In this document: positions 1 through 7,284 of the stretch, piece after piece
How the letters are laid out: every line of letters begins with the position of its first letter
Numbering within the stretch: position 1 is the stretch's first letter
Source: Thiohalobacter sp.
GTDB taxonomy: Bacteria > Pseudomonadota > Gammaproteobacteria > Thiohalobacterales > Thiohalobacteraceae
NCBI GenBank assembly: GCA_026993645.1
Contig: JALWSQ010000272.1
Coordinates: 1-36,502 of the forward strand
Reading direction: 5' to 3'
DNA length: 36,502 nt
The notes under the pieces: model-generated
Seen by the model: only the letters and a program-made list of their open reading frames with translations
Told to the model about the DNA's origin: nothing
Database searches by the model: none
Program-made: the position numbers and the translations under genes

Positions 1-501
1 GAGCGCCGGGGCCGGGTGGGGTTGCGCCCGGGCGGCCGGATGCCGTGGCACCGGCAGGTCGTGGTCCGGGTCGAGGGCCAGTTCCGGTTCGGTGCGGGGT
101 CGCGTCCGGTCGCCGGGACGGGTCAGGGTGCTGCCCAGCAGGACGCTGATCTGGAAGTCGTCGTCCGCCTCCACCGCCGGTGCGGTGGGCGCAGGGGCCG
201 CCGCCTGTGCCCGGCGGGCGGCCTGGCGCCGCAACCGGGTGGCCCTGCGCAGCCGCTCGATCTCCCGCTGGGCCTTGGCCAGGATGCGCTCTGCCGTTTC
301 CAGCCGGCGGGCGGCGGGGGCGTTGCCGACCGGGCTCAGCGCCAGGGAACGGCGCGCCTCGTCGCGGATGGCCCGAGCGGTCCGGACCACCTTCTCCAGC
401 TCCCGCAGCCGCGCATCGCCGGAACGACCGGTGTCCGCCAGGTCACCGTTCAGGAGAACGGAATCCGGCGCAGGGGCTTTTCCTGTCGATCCAGCTGCCA
501 T
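1..501 (-). CDS. Partial coiled-coil protein of unknown function (N-terminal 167 residues)
   Basis: This reading frame is not in the ORF track because it runs off the left edge. It is open without a stop from the ATG at 499-501 down to base 1. The translation begins MAAGSTGKAPAPDSV and has a long Arg/Glu/Ala-rich stretch at about residues 30-100 (for example ELEKVVRTARAIRDEA and AERILAKAQREIERLRR) that looks like an amphipathic coiled coil. A Pro/Ala-rich, acidic and then Arg/Pro-rich region follows. No family was recognised and no signal peptide is visible. The upstream Shine-Dalgarno is poor, so the start is provisional. The gene is divergent from the small gene at 765. The opposite-strand ORFs in the track here have no family features and look like shadows. 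Confidence 0.55.
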   Translation of the reverse strand, partial: MAAGSTGKAPAPDSVLLNGDLADTGRSGDARLRELEKVVRTARAIRDEARRSLALSPVGNAPAARRLETAERILAKAQREIERLRRATRLRRQAARRAQAAAPAPTAPAVEADDDFQISVLLGSTLTRPGDRTRPRTEPELALDPDHDLPVPRHPAARAQPHPAPAL

Positions 502-764
502 ATGGTGTGTACCGGGGCCGTTTGGGCGGGCCTGTGCCCGTTGATTGGAAAATGGCTTTGAATACCAACTGTTACACAATAGCCCAGGGGGCGGCTGAGC
601 GACAGGTCCATCCTGTGACACAGCCCGCACTTCCGCGCATTGGTCCGGGCGCGGCGCGACCGGCTGCCGGTGCGCCGCAGCCTGTTATCGGCGCGGGCCA
701 GGGGGTTCTTTATTTGATCCGGGGGCCCGCCGGTGGGGCCGGCCGTCCGAACCGAGGAGAGGTC

Positions 765-1046
765 ATGGCAGCGACAGTCGACGAACTGACAGTGAACTAC
801 GAGGAGGCCGGCACCCAGCTGGTCAAGGAACTGGACAAGGTGGTCCTGTCCAAGGGGGCCTGGGCCACCGTGTTGTACCGTTACCAGGAATGGGACCGGT
901 CCAAGGAGGCCTATGGGCCGGACAAGTTCACCATCCGCCGTTACCAGAAGCGCAACGGCCAGTACATGCAGAAGTCCAAGTTCAACATCTCCAGCGCGGA
1001 CCAGGCCCGGCGCATCATCGCCGCCCTGCAGGGCTGGGTCGACTAG
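765..1046 (+). CDS. Small conserved protein, possibly PC4-like ssDNA-binding fold (93 aa)
   Basis: The start is an ATG preceded by a strong GAGGAGAGG ribosome site; the upstream ATG in the longer ORF lacks one. The protein is basic and lysine/tyrosine-rich, with alternating strand-like segments (WATVLYRYQEW, KFTIRRYQKRNGQY) followed by a short helix (SSADQARRIIAALQGW). That order resembles the PC4/YdbC single-strand DNA-binding family (beta sheet with a KYxIRxY-type strand, then one helix). This is a fold-level guess from pattern only. From memory, very similar small hypothetical proteins occur in other sulfur-metabolising proteobacteria. There is a 33-base gap to the kinase gene, so it may be co-transcribed with it, but no functional link is evident. 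Confidence 0.72.
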   Translation: MAATVDELTVNYEEAGTQLVKELDKVVLSKGAWATVLYRYQEWDRSKEAYGPDKFTIRRYQKRNGQYMQKSKFNISSADQARRIIAALQGWVD

Positions 1047-1079
1047 GGCTGCGGCGACGCATGGTCTGAAGCCGGATCC

Positions 1080-2504
1080 ATGGTGGCACTCTGGCTGGTG
1101 CTCGACCAGGGGACCGGGTCCACCCGGGCCCGGGTCTATGACACCGCCGGCCGAGTGGTGGCCGAGGCACGCCAGCCGTTGACGCTGCTGCGGCCAGGGC
1201 CGGGCCGGGTGGAGCAGGATCCGGAACAGGTGGTGGATTCCCTGCACGGTTGCCTGCGCGCGATCGCCGACCAGGTGCGGACCACCGACCTGGTGGCGGC
1301 CGGCCTGGCGACCCAGCGTTCCAGCCTGTTGTGCTGGGATCCGGTGGACGGGCACCCACTCAGCCCGGTGATCTCCTGGATGGACCGGCGTACGGCGGGG
1401 CCGGTCCCGGACCCGGCGCAACGGGCCCGGATCCGCCGGCTGACCGGACTGCGCTACTCGCCCCATTACGGCGCCGGCAAGATCCGTTGGTGCCTCGACC
1501 GGCTGCCGGCGGTCCGGGAGGCGGTGGCGGCGGGCCGCTGCCTGTGCGGACCCCTGGCGGCCTTCCTGCTGGATCGCTGCCTGCAGCGACCGCCCCATGC
1601 CGTCGACACCATCAACGCCAGCCGCACCCTGCTGTGGAACCTGCAAAGCGGTCGGTGGGACCCTGGGTTGCTGGACCTGTTCGGTGTTCCGGTCCGGTTG
1701 TTGCCGGCGCTGATGCCGGACGGTGCGGACTGGGGGCGACTGGACATCGTCGACTGTCCCCTGTACCGGGTGACGGGGGACCAGGCGGCCGCGCTCCATG
1801 CCGATGGTCCACCCCGGCCGGGCAGGGTGTACCTGAATCTGGGCACCGGGGCCTTCGTCCAGGCAGTCACCGGTGATCGCCCGGCCCGGGTGGATGGCCT
1901 GCTGACCGGCGTGGCACGGGACGACGGGGGGACCCGCCTCCATACCCTGGAGGGGACCGTCAACGGTGCCGCGGCCGCGCTGGCCGAGGTCGCCGGGCAG
2001 ACGGTGACGCCGGCGCGGCTCGATGCCGCCCTGGCCGCGGAAATGGACCCGCCCCTGTTCCTCAATGGCATCGGTGGCCTGGGATCGCCCTGGTGGGTGG
2101 CGGCCTTTCCCAGCCGCTTCCTGCCGCAGCGCCCGGCATCGGTCGCCGCCCGCCTGGCGGCGGTGGCCGAGAGCATCCTGTTCCTGGTCCAGGCCAACCT
2201 GGAGCGGCTGGCGGAGGCGGGCTGGCGCCCCCGGTCACTGGGGCTCGGCGGCGGCCTGAGTCGCTCGTCGGCACTCTGTCAGCGCCTGGCGGACCTCAGC
2301 GGCCTGCCGGTCCGGGGACGCCGGGATCCGGAGGCCACGTTGGCCGGGCTCCACCGGCTGTTGCGTCGGGACCTGGGGGCGGAGGCGCTGCCGGCGCAGG
2401 ATGGTCCCTGTTACCGGCCGCGGCGGGACGGCGCCCTGCAGCGGCGCTACCGGGCCTGGCGGGCGGCGCTGGCGGCCGAACTGACCGTCCTGGGGGATGC
2501 ATGA
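1080..2504 (+). CDS. FGGY-family carbohydrate kinase, glycerol-kinase-like (474 aa)
   Basis: This is a two-domain FGGY kinase that would phosphorylate a polyol or sugar with ATP in the cytoplasm. The N-terminal phosphate-binding loop reads LVLDQGTGSTRARVYD, close to the DQGTTSSR motif of glycerol kinase. WMDRRT (100-105) and TGLRYSPHYGAGKIRW match the glycerol-kinase regions WQDRRT and TGLPLDPYFSGTK. The catalytic Asp is D234 in VTGDQAAAL, and the second FGGY signature is GGLSRSSALCQRLADLSG (391-408). Two glycerol-contacting positions differ: the RE pair after NQ is R80-S81 here (QRSS), and the Tyr of PYFSGTK is His. The substrate is therefore uncertain even though the neighbours handle glycerol phosphates. 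It is slightly shorter than typical GlpK (about 500 aa). Its stop overlaps the next start by ATGA, so the genes are translationally coupled. Confidence 0.88.
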   Translation: MVALWLVLDQGTGSTRARVYDTAGRVVAEARQPLTLLRPGPGRVEQDPEQVVDSLHGCLRAIADQVRTTDLVAAGLATQRSSLLCWDPVDGHPLSPVISWMDRRTAGPVPDPAQRARIRRLTGLRYSPHYGAGKIRWCLDRLPAVREAVAAGRCLCGPLAAFLLDRCLQRPPHAVDTINASRTLLWNLQSGRWDPGLLDLFGVPVRLLPALMPDGADWGRLDIVDCPLYRVTGDQAAALHADGPPRPGRVYLNLGTGAFVQAVTGDRPARVDGLLTGVARDDGGTRLHTLEGTVNGAAAALAEVAGQTVTPARLDAALAAEMDPPLFLNGIGGLGSPWWVAAFPSRFLPQRPASVAARLAAVAESILFLVQANLERLAEAGWRPRSLGLGGGLSRSSALCQRLADLSGLPVRGRRDPEATLAGLHRLLRRDLGAEALPAQDGPCYRPRRDGALQRRYRAWRAALAAELTVLGDA

Positions 2505-3241
2505 CCCGCCCGGACGTCCTCGCCCACCGTGGCTACGCCCTGCGTTACCCCGAGAACAGCCTGCCGGCCCTGGAGGCAGCGGTGCTGGCCGGTGCCCGCC
2601 ACGTCGAGTTCGATGTCCAGGCGACGGCCGACGGCGTGCCGGTGCTGCTGCACGACCCCGACCTGGAGCGGATCGGGGGCGACGGGCGTGCCATCGCCGC
2701 GCTGTCCCTGCGTCAGGCCCTGCGGGTGCCGGTGGGGGAGGCCGATCGGCTGGGACCGGCGTTTGCGGCGGTGCGCCTCTGTACCCTGGCGCGGGCCATG
2801 GCCTGGCTGCGCCGGCGGCCTGGCGTGACGGCCTTCTGCGAGATCAAGTCCGAGGCGGTGACAGGGCAGGGGCTGGAACCCATGATGGCGGCGGTGTTGC
2901 CGCTGCTGCGGCCGCTGCAGGCGCGGCTGGTCCTGATCTCGGTGGTGCCCGGGGTGGTGGCGGCGGCCCGGGACGCGGGCCTGGCCAGCGGCTGGGTGAT
3001 ACCGGGTTGGACGGATGCCAACCGGACACTGGCCGCACGCCTGCGCCCGGATTGGCTGCTGTGCAACCGGCGCCGGTTGCCACCGGCGCCGGCACCCCTG
3101 TGGCCCGGCGATTGGCGCTGGGCGGTCTACGAGGTGCGCCGGGCCGCGGAGGCGCGGCAGCTGGCCCGGCGCGGGGTCGGCCTGGTGGAGACCATGGCGG
3201 TGGCGGAACTGGTGGCGGAGCTGGCCCATGGCCGGTCCTGA
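2501..3241 (+). CDS. Glycerophosphodiester phosphodiesterase (GDPD family, 246 aa)
   Basis: This enzyme hydrolyses glycerophosphodiesters to sn-glycerol 3-phosphate and an alcohol. It has the TIM-barrel GDPD landmarks: LAHRGYALRYPENSLPAL with the catalytic HRG and PEN, VEFDVQ giving the metal-binding E-x-D pair, LLHDPDLERI with the second catalytic His, and FCEIKS with the EIK acid. No signal peptide is seen, so it resembles the cytoplasmic UgpQ type rather than periplasmic GlpQ. Its length is near that of UgpQ (about 247 aa). The start is fixed by the ATGA overlap with the kinase stop. The 3' end overlaps the GlpD-like gene by 14 bases. The three genes form one transcription unit that would feed glycerol 3-phosphate to the flavoprotein. 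Confidence 0.92.
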   Translation: MTRPDVLAHRGYALRYPENSLPALEAAVLAGARHVEFDVQATADGVPVLLHDPDLERIGGDGRAIAALSLRQALRVPVGEADRLGPAFAAVRLCTLARAMAWLRRRPGVTAFCEIKSEAVTGQGLEPMMAAVLPLLRPLQARLVLISVVPGVVAAARDAGLASGWVIPGWTDANRTLAARLRPDWLLCNRRRLPPAPAPLWPGDWRWAVYEVRRAAEARQLARRGVGLVETMAVAELVAELAHGRS

Positions 3242-4397
3242 GTACGACCTGGTCGTCCTCGGCGGCGGCATCCATGGTTGTGGCCTGGCCCAGGCCGCGG
3301 CCGCGGCCGGGTACCGCGTGCTGCTGCTGGAGCAGACCGCCCTGGCCGCCGGCACCTCCAGCCGTTCCAGCAAGCTCATCCACGGCGGCCTGCGCTACCT
3401 GGAGACCGGCGAGCTGCGGCTGGTACGGGAGAGCCTGGCGGAGCGCCGGCGCCTGCTGCGGCTGGCGCCGGGCCTGGTGCGCCTGGTGGACCACCACATT
3501 CCGGTCTACCCGGAGACGCGGCGCCGGCCCGGCCGGCTCTGGGCCGGCCTCGCGCTCTATGCCCTGGCCGGCGGCCTGCACCGCGACAGCCTGTTCAGCC
3601 GGCTGCCACGACGCGACTGGGGCGGGCTGGACGGCCTGCGCACCCGCGGGTTGCAGCAGGTGTTCCGGTACCGGGATGCCCAGACCGACGATGCCGCCCT
3701 CACCCGGGCCGTGGCCCGCTCGGCCCAGGCGCTTGGGGCGCGCATCCTGGTGCCGGCCCGGTTTCTCGAGGCGCAGCGACAGGGCGACACCTGGCGGGTG
3801 CGGTTCCAGGCGGGGTTCGAACGCCGCCTGGTGACCGCCCGGGCCCTGGTGAACGCCGCCGGTCCCTGGGTGGGGGAGATCCTGGCGCGTATCCCTGACG
3901 CCGGCCGCGCCATCCCCTTCGAGCTGGTGCAGGGCAGCCACATCCTGCTGGACCGGCCGTTGCGCCACGGCGTCTACTACGTCGAGGCCCCGGACGATGG
4001 CCGGGCGGTGTTCGTCATGCCCTGGCGCGGAGGCGGACAGACCCTGGTGGGGACCACGGAGACGCCCTACCAGGGGGATCCGGCGCGGGTGACGCCGCTG
4101 CCGGAGGAGCTGGACTACCTGCAGCGCACCCTGGCCGCCTATTTCCCGGCCTGCCGGGACCTGCGACCGGTGGCCAGCTTCGCCGGGTTGCGGGTGCTGC
4201 CGGGCGGGGCGGATACACCCTTCCGACGCAGCCGCGAGACCCGGCTGCTGGCCGACTGTGAGGGCACCCTGGTCTCGATCTATGGCGGCAAGCTCACGGT
4301 CTACCGCGCCACCGCCGCCCGGGTGCTGCGGCGGCTGCGGCCGGTCCTGCCCCGGCGTCGGGCCCGGGCGGACACGGCGCGGTTGCCGCTGACCTGA
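3228..4397 (+). CDS. FAD-dependent glycerol-3-phosphate dehydrogenase-like protein, lacking the C-terminal domain (389 aa)
   Basis: The start ATG lies inside the 3' end of the GDPD gene and gives MAGPEYDLVVLGGGIHG, a Rossmann FAD-binding GxGxxG-type motif at the very N-terminus. GTSSRSSKLIHGGLRYLE is the signature of aerobic GlpD. Further matches are VNAAGPWV, GSHIL, VFVMPW, VGTTETPYQGDP, FAGLRVLPG (conserved Arg) and YGGKLTVYR (conserved Lys), so the active-site face appears intact. E. coli GlpD is about 500 residues; this protein stops just after the FAD/substrate domain, and the alpha-helical C-terminal domain (DAO_C) is missing. It would oxidise glycerol 3-phosphate to DHAP and pass electrons to quinone at the membrane. 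Because of the missing domain and the unusual kinase upstream, another alpha-glycerophosphate-like substrate is possible. Confidence 0.85.
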   Translation: MAGPEYDLVVLGGGIHGCGLAQAAAAAGYRVLLLEQTALAAGTSSRSSKLIHGGLRYLETGELRLVRESLAERRRLLRLAPGLVRLVDHHIPVYPETRRRPGRLWAGLALYALAGGLHRDSLFSRLPRRDWGGLDGLRTRGLQQVFRYRDAQTDDAALTRAVARSAQALGARILVPARFLEAQRQGDTWRVRFQAGFERRLVTARALVNAAGPWVGEILARIPDAGRAIPFELVQGSHILLDRPLRHGVYYVEAPDDGRAVFVMPWRGGGQTLVGTTETPYQGDPARVTPLPEELDYLQRTLAAYFPACRDLRPVASFAGLRVLPGGADTPFRRSRETRLLADCEGTLVSIYGGKLTVYRATAARVLRRLRPVLPRRRARADTARLPLT

Positions 4398-4427
4398 GGG
4401 GATTCCAGTTTTGGGGCGGGGTCCCGA

Positions 4428-4433
4428 TATACT
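4428..4433 (+). promoter_or_regulatory. Probable -10 element (TATACT) for sat-cysC
   Basis: TATACT followed by GGG lies about 58 bases before the sat-cysC ATG. The best -35 candidate (TTCCAG, 19-base spacing) is weak. The site falls in the only gap between the GlpD-like gene and sat-cysC. Confidence 0.4.
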
Positions 4434-4491
4434 GGGTGGATCGAGACCGAACCCTGCCCCTGGACCGACCGGTTTCCGACGAGGAGTGACA

Positions 4492-6225
4492 ATGGAGCAT
4501 TTCGTCCCGCCCCATGGAGGGGCCCTGATCGACTGCCTGGTGGATGCCGGGCGGGCCGAGGCCCTGAAGGCCGAATCCCAGCATTTTCCCTCCCTGACCC
4601 TGACCCAGCGCCAGTTGTGCGACCTGGAGCTGATCATGACCGGGGGCTTTTCGCCCCTGGACGGGTTCATGGACCAGGCCAGCTGGGAGTCGGTGCTCGA
4701 CCGCATGGCGCTGCCCGACGGCACCCTCTGGCCCATGCCCATCGTGCTCGACGTTCCGGAGGATTTTGCCGCCGGGCTCGAGCCGGGCCAGCGCATCGCC
4801 CTGCGGGACGGCGAGGGGTTCATGCCGGCGGTGCTCCGGGTGGCGGAGATCTGGCAGCGGGACCTGCGGCGGGAGGCCATGGCGGTGTACGGGACCGATT
4901 CCCTGCGTCATCCCGGGGTCAGGCAGTTGCTGGAGGGGGCCTCGGTCCACTGCATCAGCGGAACCATCGAGGGCATCCAGGCACCGGCCCACTACGATTT
5001 CGAGAGCCTGTGGGATACGCCGGAGGAACTGCGCGCCCTGTTTCGCAAACAGGGCTGGCGGCGGGTGGTGGCATTCCAGACCAGCAAGCCCATGCACCGC
5101 CTGCAACGCGACATCACCCTGGCGGCGGCCAAGCAGGTGGGCGGACACATCCTGCTGCATCCCACCGTCGGCATCACCAAGCCGGGCGACCTGCACTACT
5201 ACGCGCGGGTCCACTGCTACCAGGCCATCCGCCGCCATTTCCCCCACAACCTGGCCCTGTTGTCGCTGCTGCCCCTGGCCATGCGCATGGCCGGGCCGCG
5301 CGAGGCGCTGTGGCATGCCATCGTGCACCAGAACTACGGTTGCTCCCATGTCATCGTCGGGCCCCAGCATGCCTCGCCGCCGGCCAATGGCGGTGGCGAG
5401 CAGCCCTTCTATGGCACCTATGCCGCCCAGGAACTGGTGGAGGAACACCAGGACGAACTGCACATCCAGATGATCCCGGTGGAGGAGATGCGCTACGTCC
5501 CCCGCCGTGGCAGCTACGTGCCGGTGAGCGAGATCGAGCGCACCGGGGAGGAGAGCGTCCTGTTCGGCGAGGGCGAACTCAAGCAGCGCCTGCATCACGG
5601 CGAGGAGATTCCGGACTGGTTCAGCTACCCGGAGGTGATCCGGGAACTGCGTCGGGTGTGTCCGCCGCGCAGCCAGCAGGGCTTCACCCTGTTCTTCACC
5701 GGCCTGTCCGGCGCCGGCAAGTCCACCCTGGCCAAAATCATCTACGCCAAGCTGGTGGAGGCCGGGGGGCGCCCGGTCACCCTGCTCGACGGTGACATCG
5801 TGCGCCAGAACCTGTCCAGCGAGCTGGGTTTCTCCAAGGTGCACCGGGATCTCAACGTCAAGCGCATCGGCTTCGTGGCCTCCGAGATCACCAAGAACGG
5901 CGGGGTCGCCATCTGCGCCCCCATCGCCCCCTATGCCGCCACCCGGCGCGCGGTGCGGGAGATGATCGAGCAGCATGGTGCCTTCATCGAGATCCATGTC
6001 GCCACCCCGCTGGAGACCTGCGAGCGCCGGGATCGCAAGGGCCTCTACGCCAAGGCCCGCAAGGGGATCATCCCCGAGTTCACGGGCATCTCGGACCCCT
6101 ACGAGGTGCCCGAGCAGCCCGAACTGCGGGTGGACACCACCGGCCTCAGCCCCATGGAGGCGGCCCAGGAGATCTACCTCTACCTGCTGCGCGAGGGTTA
6201 CCTCGATCCCGTGGCCGACGACTGA
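4492..6225 (+). CDS. sat-cysC: Bifunctional ATP sulfurylase / APS kinase fusion with altered sulfurylase active-site loops (577 aa)
   Basis: The N-terminal half (about 1-390) is a Met3/Sat-type ATP sulfurylase: LELIMTGGFSPLDGFM, HPTVGITKPGD, LLPLAMRMAGPREALWHAI and FYGTYAAQEL are all family landmarks. The C-terminal half is an APS kinase with P-loop GLSGAGKST (404-412), LDGDIVRQNLSSELGFS, KGLYAKARKG and EFTGISDPYE. Together they would convert sulfate to PAPS, or run in reverse during sulfur oxidation. The sulfurylase loops differ from the family: QTRNPxHRAH is QTSKPMHRLQ (196-205), and GRDHAGP is GPQHASP, so both sulfate-binding Arg positions and the second His of HxxH are replaced. That half may be inactive or altered, while the kinase half looks intact. 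The start follows GAGGAG at good spacing. A hairpin with a T-rich tail follows the stop. Confidence 0.9.
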   Translation: MEHFVPPHGGALIDCLVDAGRAEALKAESQHFPSLTLTQRQLCDLELIMTGGFSPLDGFMDQASWESVLDRMALPDGTLWPMPIVLDVPEDFAAGLEPGQRIALRDGEGFMPAVLRVAEIWQRDLRREAMAVYGTDSLRHPGVRQLLEGASVHCISGTIEGIQAPAHYDFESLWDTPEELRALFRKQGWRRVVAFQTSKPMHRLQRDITLAAAKQVGGHILLHPTVGITKPGDLHYYARVHCYQAIRRHFPHNLALLSLLPLAMRMAGPREALWHAIVHQNYGCSHVIVGPQHASPPANGGGEQPFYGTYAAQELVEEHQDELHIQMIPVEEMRYVPRRGSYVPVSEIERTGEESVLFGEGELKQRLHHGEEIPDWFSYPEVIRELRRVCPPRSQQGFTLFFTGLSGAGKSTLAKIIYAKLVEAGGRPVTLLDGDIVRQNLSSELGFSKVHRDLNVKRIGFVASEITKNGGVAICAPIAPYAATRRAVREMIEQHGAFIEIHVATPLETCERRDRKGLYAKARKGIIPEFTGISDPYEVPEQPELRVDTTGLSPMEAAQEIYLYLLREGYLDPVADD

Positions 6226-6227
6226 AG

Positions 6228-6263
6228 CGGCCGGGCCACCGGCCCCCGGCCGTCATCTCTTTT
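6228..6263 (+). terminator. Probable intrinsic terminator after sat-cysC
   Basis: CGGCCGGG and CCCGGCCG form an 8-bp GC stem around a 9-base loop, followed directly by TCATCTCTTTT. It begins 3 bases after the sat-cysC stop. The T tract is interrupted, so efficiency is uncertain. Confidence 0.55.
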
Positions 6264-6290
6264 GACCCGCCGCACGCGGCGGGTCACAAT
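6262..6290 (+). promoter_or_regulatory. purC promoter with an inverted repeat in the spacer
   Basis: The -35 TTGACC (6262-6267) and -10 CACAAT (6285-6290) are 17 bases apart. The interval is occupied by a near-perfect palindrome, GACCCGCCGC-AC-GCGGCGGGTC (6264-6285), so the -35 hexamer is part of the left arm and the right arm abuts the -10. That geometry would suit a repressor operator, although the sequence does not look like the E. coli PurR box. The ATG of purC is 29 bases downstream of the -10. Confidence 0.55.
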
Positions 6291-6318
6291 GGCGCCCCCG
6301 CAGGCCGGGCCCGATACC

Positions 6319-7218
6319 ATGACCGATACCCTGTACGAATCCCACGTCCACAGCCTGCCCCTGCTGCATCGCGGCAAGGTGCGCGACATCTATGTGGTGG
6401 ACGACGACCACCTGCTGATGGTGACCACCGACCGGTTGTCGGCCTTCGACGTGGTGCTGCCCGACCCCATCCCCGGCAAGGGAGCGGTGCTCACGGCCAT
6501 CTCCCGCTTCTGGTTCGATTTCAGCCGCGACCTGCTGCCCAACCAGCTCAGCGGGCGCAGCCTGGCCGAGGTGTTGCCGGACCCGGCGGAGCGGGCTCCC
6601 CTGGAAGGCCGGGCGCTGGTGGTGCGGCGGCTGCAGGCGCTGCCGGTGGAGGCCATCGTGCGCGGCTATCTCATCGGCTCGGGCTGGAAGGACTACCAGG
6701 CCAGTGGCACCGTCTGTGGCATCGCCCTGCCGGCCGGGTTGCAGCTGGCGGACCGGCTGCCCGAGCCCATCTTCACACCCTCCACCAAGGCGGCCGTGGG
6801 GGAACATGACGAGAACATCGATTTCGACCGGGCGGCGGCCCTGCTGGGACCGGAACGGGCGGCGGCGGTGCGGGATCTCAGCCTGGCGCTCTATCGCCGC
6901 GCCGCCGCCCATGCCCTGGAACGCGGCATCATCATCGCCGACACCAAGTTCGAGTTCGGGGTGGATGCCGACGGCCGGCTGGTACTGATCGACGAGGTGC
7001 TGACGCCGGATTCGTCCCGCTTCTGGCCCGAGGCGGACTACCGCCCGGGCATCAGCCCCCCCAGCTTCGACAAGCAGTACGTGCGCGACTACCTGGAGGG
7101 CCTGGACTGGGACAAGCGCCCACCGGCCCCGCACCTGCCGCCCGAGGTGATCCAGCGCACCGCGGACAAGTACCACGAGGCCCTGGTGCGTCTCACCGGC
7201 GGTGATCCCGGCCGATGA
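6319..7218 (+). CDS. purC: Phosphoribosylaminoimidazole-succinocarboxamide synthase (SAICAR synthase, 299 aa)
   Basis: PurC joins CAIR and aspartate using ATP to make SAICAR, in cytoplasmic de novo purine synthesis. Diagnostic motifs are [21 protein letters not shown] at the N-terminal ATP site, [63 protein letters not shown] and [13 protein letters not shown]. The length of about 300 aa matches the longer PurC type found in many proteobacteria and yeast rather than the E. coli form of about 237 aa. The ORF in the track extends upstream to 6262, but that would place the start inside the promoter. The ATG at 6319 (MTDTLYES) fits homologous N-termini. It is transcribed alone between a terminator and the efflux operon's promoter. 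Confidence 0.95.
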   Translation: MTDTLYESHVHSLPLLHRGKVRDIYVVDDDHLLMVTTDRLSAFDVVLPDPIPGKGAVLTAISRFWFDFSRDLLPNQLSGRSLAEVLPDPAERAPLEGRALVVRRLQALPVEAIVRGYLIGSGWKDYQASGTVCGIALPAGLQLADRLPEPIFTPSTKAAVGEHDENIDFDRAAALLGPERAAAVRDLSLALYRRAAAHALERGIIIADTKFEFGVDADGRLVLIDEVLTPDSSRFWPEADYRPGISPPSFDKQYVRDYLEGLDWDKRPPAPHLPPEVIQRTADKYHEALVRLTGGDPGR

Positions 7219-7269
7219 GCCCGGTGGAACTTCCGCCCCGGATGGCAGTCGGACAGGGCATTCGCGCGC

Positions 7270-7275
7270 TATAAT
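7270..7275 (+). promoter_or_regulatory. Consensus -10 (TATAAT) upstream of the efflux operon
   Basis: A perfect TATAAT lies 9 bases before the ATG of the His-rich protein. There is no good -35 at 16-18 bases, so an activator may be needed; a MerR-type site was looked for but not recognised. If this is the true promoter, the transcript would be leaderless or nearly so. Confidence 0.45.
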
Positions 7276-7284
7276 CGGGACATC

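Noticed and set aside
450-1943. 497-residue minus-strand ORF
   Set aside because: It is antisense to the PC4-like and kinase genes, is Pro/Gly/Arg/His-rich with no family features, and reflects high GC content.
2844-4880. 678-residue minus-strand ORF
   Set aside because: It spans the reverse of the GlpD-like and sat-cysC genes and has shadow-type composition.
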